Assembly (NCBI GenBank): GCA_937927875.1
Contig: CALEYV010000100.1
Span: 1-8,699, forward strand
Direction: 5' to 3'
Origin: an uncultured Actinomycetes bacterium
Lineage (GTDB): Bacteria > Actinomycetota > Acidimicrobiia > IMCC26256 > PALSA-555
Length of the DNA: 8,699 bases
The position numbers and the translations under genes are program-made. Positions 6,623-8,699 of this stretch are shown here, piece after piece (position 1 is the stretch's first letter; each line of letters starts with the position of its first letter). The notes below the pieces were generated by a model. That model ran no database searches, was not told the origin of the DNA, and saw only the letters and a list, made by a program, of their open reading frames with translations.

Positions 6623-7641
6623 ACGTCCTCGTCCTCATGAGCGGCGGGGTCGACTCGTCGGTCGCGGCGGCGCAGCTCGTCGCGGCCGGCCACGACGTCA
6701 CCGGCGCCACCCTCCGGCTGTGGGGCGGCGACACCGGCTCGGGCTGCTGCAGCGTCTCCGACGTCGAGGACGCCCGCCGGGTCGCGGCCCAGCTCGACAT
6801 CCCCCACTACGTGTTCAACCTCGCCGACGACTTTGCCGCGTCGGTGGTGGAGCCGTTCGTCCGTGCCTACGACGAGGCGCGGACGCCGAACCCGTGCGTC
6901 GAGTGCAACCGCAGCATCAAGTTCGGGCGGGCGCTCGACCGAGCCCTCGCGCTCGGGTTCGACGCCCTCGCCAGCGGCCACCACGCCCGCGTCGAGCGTG
7001 ACCGCCACGGCACGTACCGGCTGCGGCGCGGCGCCGACCGGGCCAAGGATCAGTCGTACGTCCTCTACATGCTCGGCCAGCGGGAGTTGGCGCGGATCGC
7101 CTTCCCGGTCGGCGACCTGACCAAGGCCGAGGTGCGGGCCCGGGCCGCTGCGTTGGGGCTGCGCACCGCGACCAAGCCCGAGAGCATGGACGTGTGCTTC
7201 GTGGCTCGGCGCGACCGCCGGGCGTTCGTCGCTGCCCGCACCGAGCCCCGTCCCGGACCGATCGTGGACGTCGACGGGGGAGTGGTCGGTCAGCACGACG
7301 GCATCAGCGCGTTCACGATCGGGCAGCGCCGCGGGCTCGGCGTCGCGGTCGGCGAGCCTCGGTACGTCACGAGCCTGGACCCCTGCACCGCGACGGTCAG
7401 GGTCGGGCCGAAGACGGCGCTCCTGCGCGACGAAATCTCGCTCCAGGACGTGTCGTTCGTCCACGCGCCACCGGGACCGGCTCCGGTCCTCGTGCAGACG
7501 CGCGCGCACGGCGATCTGGTACCGGGTCGCCTCGACGGCCGCCGGGTGCGGCTCGACGCCCCGACCCCTCGGGTCGCGCCGGGCCAGGTGGTCGCCCTCT
7601 ACGAGGACGACGAGCTCGTGGGTGGCGGCCTGGCCGCCTGA
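6619..7641 (+). CDS. mnmA: tRNA-specific 2-thiouridylase MnmA (TrmU)
   Basis: This cytoplasmic ATP-dependent enzyme adenylates U34 of the Lys, Glu and Gln tRNAs and replaces O2 with sulfur, giving s2U34. Its 340 residues carry the N-terminal PP-loop SGGVDSS (8-14), a CCSVSDVEDA block (43-52), TPNPCVECN (89-97), SGHHARV (119-125), the KDQSYVLYML segment (143-152), MDVCFV (190-195) and GQRRGLGV in the tRNA-binding/central domain, followed by a beta-barrel-like C-terminal part. C93 and C193 correspond by motif to the two catalytic cysteines, nucleophile and persulfide carrier. Its ATG overlaps the desulfurase stop by four bases (ATGA), giving translational coupling with the protein that donates the sulfur. 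The length is slightly short of the E. coli enzyme but no core motif is missing. The ligA gene that often follows in actinobacteria is absent; a convergent membrane-protein gene lies there instead. Confidence 0.97.
   Translation: MNVLVLMSGGVDSSVAAAQLVAAGHDVTGATLRLWGGDTGSGCCSVSDVEDARRVAAQLDIPHYVFNLADDFAASVVEPFVRAYDEARTPNPCVECNRSIKFGRALDRALALGFDALASGHHARVERDRHGTYRLRRGADRAKDQSYVLYMLGQRELARIAFPVGDLTKAEVRARAAALGLRTATKPESMDVCFVARRDRRAFVAARTEPRPGPIVDVDGGVVGQHDGISAFTIGQRRGLGVAVGEPRYVTSLDPCTATVRVGPKTALLRDEISLQDVSFVHAPPGPAPVLVQTRAHGDLVPGRLDGRRVRLDAPTPRVAPGQVVALYEDDELVGGGLAA
7624..7638. terminator. GC hairpin at the end of mnmA (weak terminator candidate)
   Basis: GGCGGC at 7624-7629 pairs with GCCGCC at 7633-7638 across a three-base loop. 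It lies inside the last codons of mnmA, just before its TGA, and about 24 bases past the stop of the convergent gene. There is no T-run on either strand, so it is not a classical intrinsic terminator. It may simply reflect the encoded Gly/Ala residues. Confidence 0.22.
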
Positions 7642-7652
7642 GCGACCACGGC

Positions 7653-7671
7653 CGCCGGGGCTCAGCCGGCG
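7653..7671. terminator. GC hairpin between convergent genes (bidirectional terminator candidate)
   Basis: CGCCGG (7653-7658) pairs with CCGGCG (7666-7671) around a seven-base loop that contains the stop codon of the minus-strand membrane protein. It begins 12 bases after the mnmA stop. No U-tract follows; actinobacterial terminators often lack one, but the evidence is only the stem and its position between convergent genes. Confidence 0.3.
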
Positions 7672-8564
7672 CGGCGCGGCACGGCGTCCACGACCTCCAC
7701 CCGCACCCGCCGACGCGCCGCGGCCCTGAGCATCTCGGCGCGGCAGGACGCGGCGACGATCAACGCTGGCGCCTCGACCGTCTCAACGCTCCGGCCCGGG
7801 CGCGCGGCACGGAGGAGCTCGGCCGGCTCGTCGAACTCGAGGAGCACCGAGCCCGACGTGGCGCCGAGCCGAAGATCCAGTGCATCGCCGGCCCGCTCGT
7901 CAACGGCGAGCGGGCGCAACCGGACAATGTGCTCGCGAGGGAACAGCACGTTGTCGGCGAGCGTCATGCGATCGACCACGACGACCCCGGCCGGAACCAG
8001 CACCAGCCACCGACGGGAGAGGCGGTGCAGGACGCGGGCGGCCACGATCGAAGCCGGGATGCCAACGACCACCGCGGCCGCGCCGGCGGCGATCGACCCG
8101 TCGGCGAGCAGGAGAGGCCCGGCGGCCAGCCCCGCCACAGCGACCGCACGCGCGACGGGAAGCGGGCCCGCGAAGAGCGCCGGCGGGGTTCGCAGCGGGT
8201 AGCGCCGCTCGTCGCCGTAGGCGACGCCGTTCGCAGCCGCCAGCGCGAACGCGGGGTCGGCGACGCGCAACGCCGCGGCGACAGCGGCGGCGACGCCGCC
8301 CGCCGCCGCGAGCGGCGACGCGTGGACGCTGGCAGCCGCGGCGACGGCGGCGGCAACCGCGGCGGGGGCGAGGGCCCGCAACGCGGTGAGACCCAGCGGG
8401 CGCGGCGCCAGGGTCGCCAGCGCACCGAGACCCCACCCGAGCCAGCAGAGCGCCGCGCCGGCGGTCGCGGTGTCATGCGGCCAGGACCGCAGCCCCTCCT
8501 GCAGCGCCGGTCCGGCAGTCAGCGGCAGCGTGATCCAGAGCGCGCGCACGAGCCAGACCCGCAT
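7662..8564 (-). CDS. Polytopic membrane protein with soluble C-terminal domain, function unknown
   Basis: I do not recognise the function. The 300-residue protein has an Ala/Val/Leu-rich N-terminal two-thirds with probably five or six transmembrane helices, near 5-20, 36-52, 60-80, 84-100, 135-153 and 157-178. A polar loop at about 116-128 carries GDERRYPLRTP between two hydrophobic pairs, which looks like a conserved family signature. From about 184 the chain turns soluble with alternating short beta-like stretches (RRWLVLVPAGVVVVDR, then FPREHIVRLRP). This resembles a small beta-barrel such as a bacterial PH-like domain, but that is a weak impression. It ends with an Arg-rich helix and strand (AAARRRVRVEVV). 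ATG 8564 is preferred, with GAGAGA about 11 bases upstream; an in-frame TTG at 8624 would add 20 polar residues and is less likely. It converges on mnmA with 20 bases between stops and is not part of the thiolation operon. Confidence 0.8.
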   Translation of the reverse strand: MRVWLVRALWITLPLTAGPALQEGLRSWPHDTATAGAALCWLGWGLGALATLAPRPLGLTALRALAPAAVAAAVAAAASVHASPLAAAGGVAAAVAAALRVADPAFALAAANGVAYGDERRYPLRTPPALFAGPLPVARAVAVAGLAAGPLLLADGSIAAGAAAVVVGIPASIVAARVLHRLSRRWLVLVPAGVVVVDRMTLADNVLFPREHIVRLRPLAVDERAGDALDLRLGATSGSVLLEFDEPAELLRAARPGRSVETVEAPALIVAASCRAEMLRAAARRRVRVEVVDAVPRRAG

Positions 8565-8635
8565 TCGCTCAGTCTCTCGCGGCCGCAGCCGTGTCGTCGC
8601 GCCGCCGCTCTGGCCGCTCGCCAATACGTGGTCGG

Positions 8636-8694
8636 TAACCTGCGTCTCAGTGTCAGGCTCTTCTCCGTCCGGCGGGCTCGCTCTTAACCTGCGT
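8636..8694. repeat. Direct repeat TAACCTGCGT upstream of the membrane-protein gene
   Basis: Exact ten-base copies lie at 8636-8645 and 8685-8694, 49 bases apart, within the non-coding stretch upstream of the start at 8564. Repeats of this kind in an upstream region can be regulator binding sites, but no known motif is matched. The rest of 8565-8699 shows no open gene or clear promoter, though the region continues beyond the window edge. Confidence 0.3.
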
Positions 8695-8699
8695 GCCCC

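Noticed and set aside
7964..8476. Arg/Ser/Pro-rich minus-strand frame within the membrane-protein gene
   Set aside because: It is a shifted frame of the same strand with no hydrophobic pattern or motif, an artefact of high GC.
8565..8624. TTG start at 8624 extending the membrane protein by 20 residues
   Set aside because: TTG is a rare start and the extension is polar and low complexity. ATG 8564 leads straight into the first hydrophobic helix and has a purine-rich stretch upstream.
7194..8687. Plus-strand open frame covering the end of mnmA and the membrane-protein gene
   Set aside because: It overlaps mnmA in another frame and reads as Arg/Gly/Ala repeats. The minus-strand frame shows clean hydrophobic helix spacing, which is much better evidence of coding.

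Overview
This is a very GC-rich window (G/C at almost every third codon position). GTG starts are frequent and there are few recognisable Shine-Dalgarno sites. Together with the actinobacterial style of the proteins and two starts that look leaderless, this points to a high-GC actinomycete-type chromosome. Acidimicrobiia is my guess, not a demonstrated placement. Nothing here looks mobile: I see no integrase, transposase, tRNA, CRISPR array or atypical composition. It reads as ordinary core chromosome.

Left arm (1-5365), all on the minus strand, in transcription order. First comes a 70-residue Arg-rich protein of unknown function (5365-5153). Next is the adenosylcobalamin-dependent methylmalonyl-CoA mutase with fused catalytic and B12 domains (5070-2929). 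Then comes its G-protein chaperone MeaB (2903-1911). Last is a membrane-anchored PAS-PAS-GGDEF-EAL protein (1879 to the window edge, C-terminus cut off). MeaB loads and protects the B12 cofactor of the mutase, so these two form a functional pair that interconverts methylmalonyl-CoA and succinyl-CoA in propionate and branched-chain catabolism. The cyclic-di-GMP protein follows MeaB by about 31 bases and is probably read on the same transcript. No functional link to the mutase is known to me.

Right arm (5459-7641), plus strand: a group I NifS/IscS-type cysteine desulfurase overlaps the tRNA 2-thiouridylase MnmA by an ATGA junction. The desulfurase supplies persulfide sulfur and MnmA places it on U34 of tRNA, so the pair works as one tRNA-thiolation unit. 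A convergent minus-strand gene (8564-7662) encodes a polytopic membrane protein with a soluble C-terminal domain that I do not recognise. Two GC hairpins sit at the convergent junction.

The most interesting non-coding stretch is the 93-base divergent region 5366-5458. Each flanking GTG start has a -10-like hexamer exactly six bases upstream, as expected for leaderless transcripts. Between them lies a GTGA-N6-TCAC palindrome of CRP/FNR-family type, plus a second TGTGA half-site. I found no convincing undescribed multi-gene system. The findings are modest regulatory and family-level observations.
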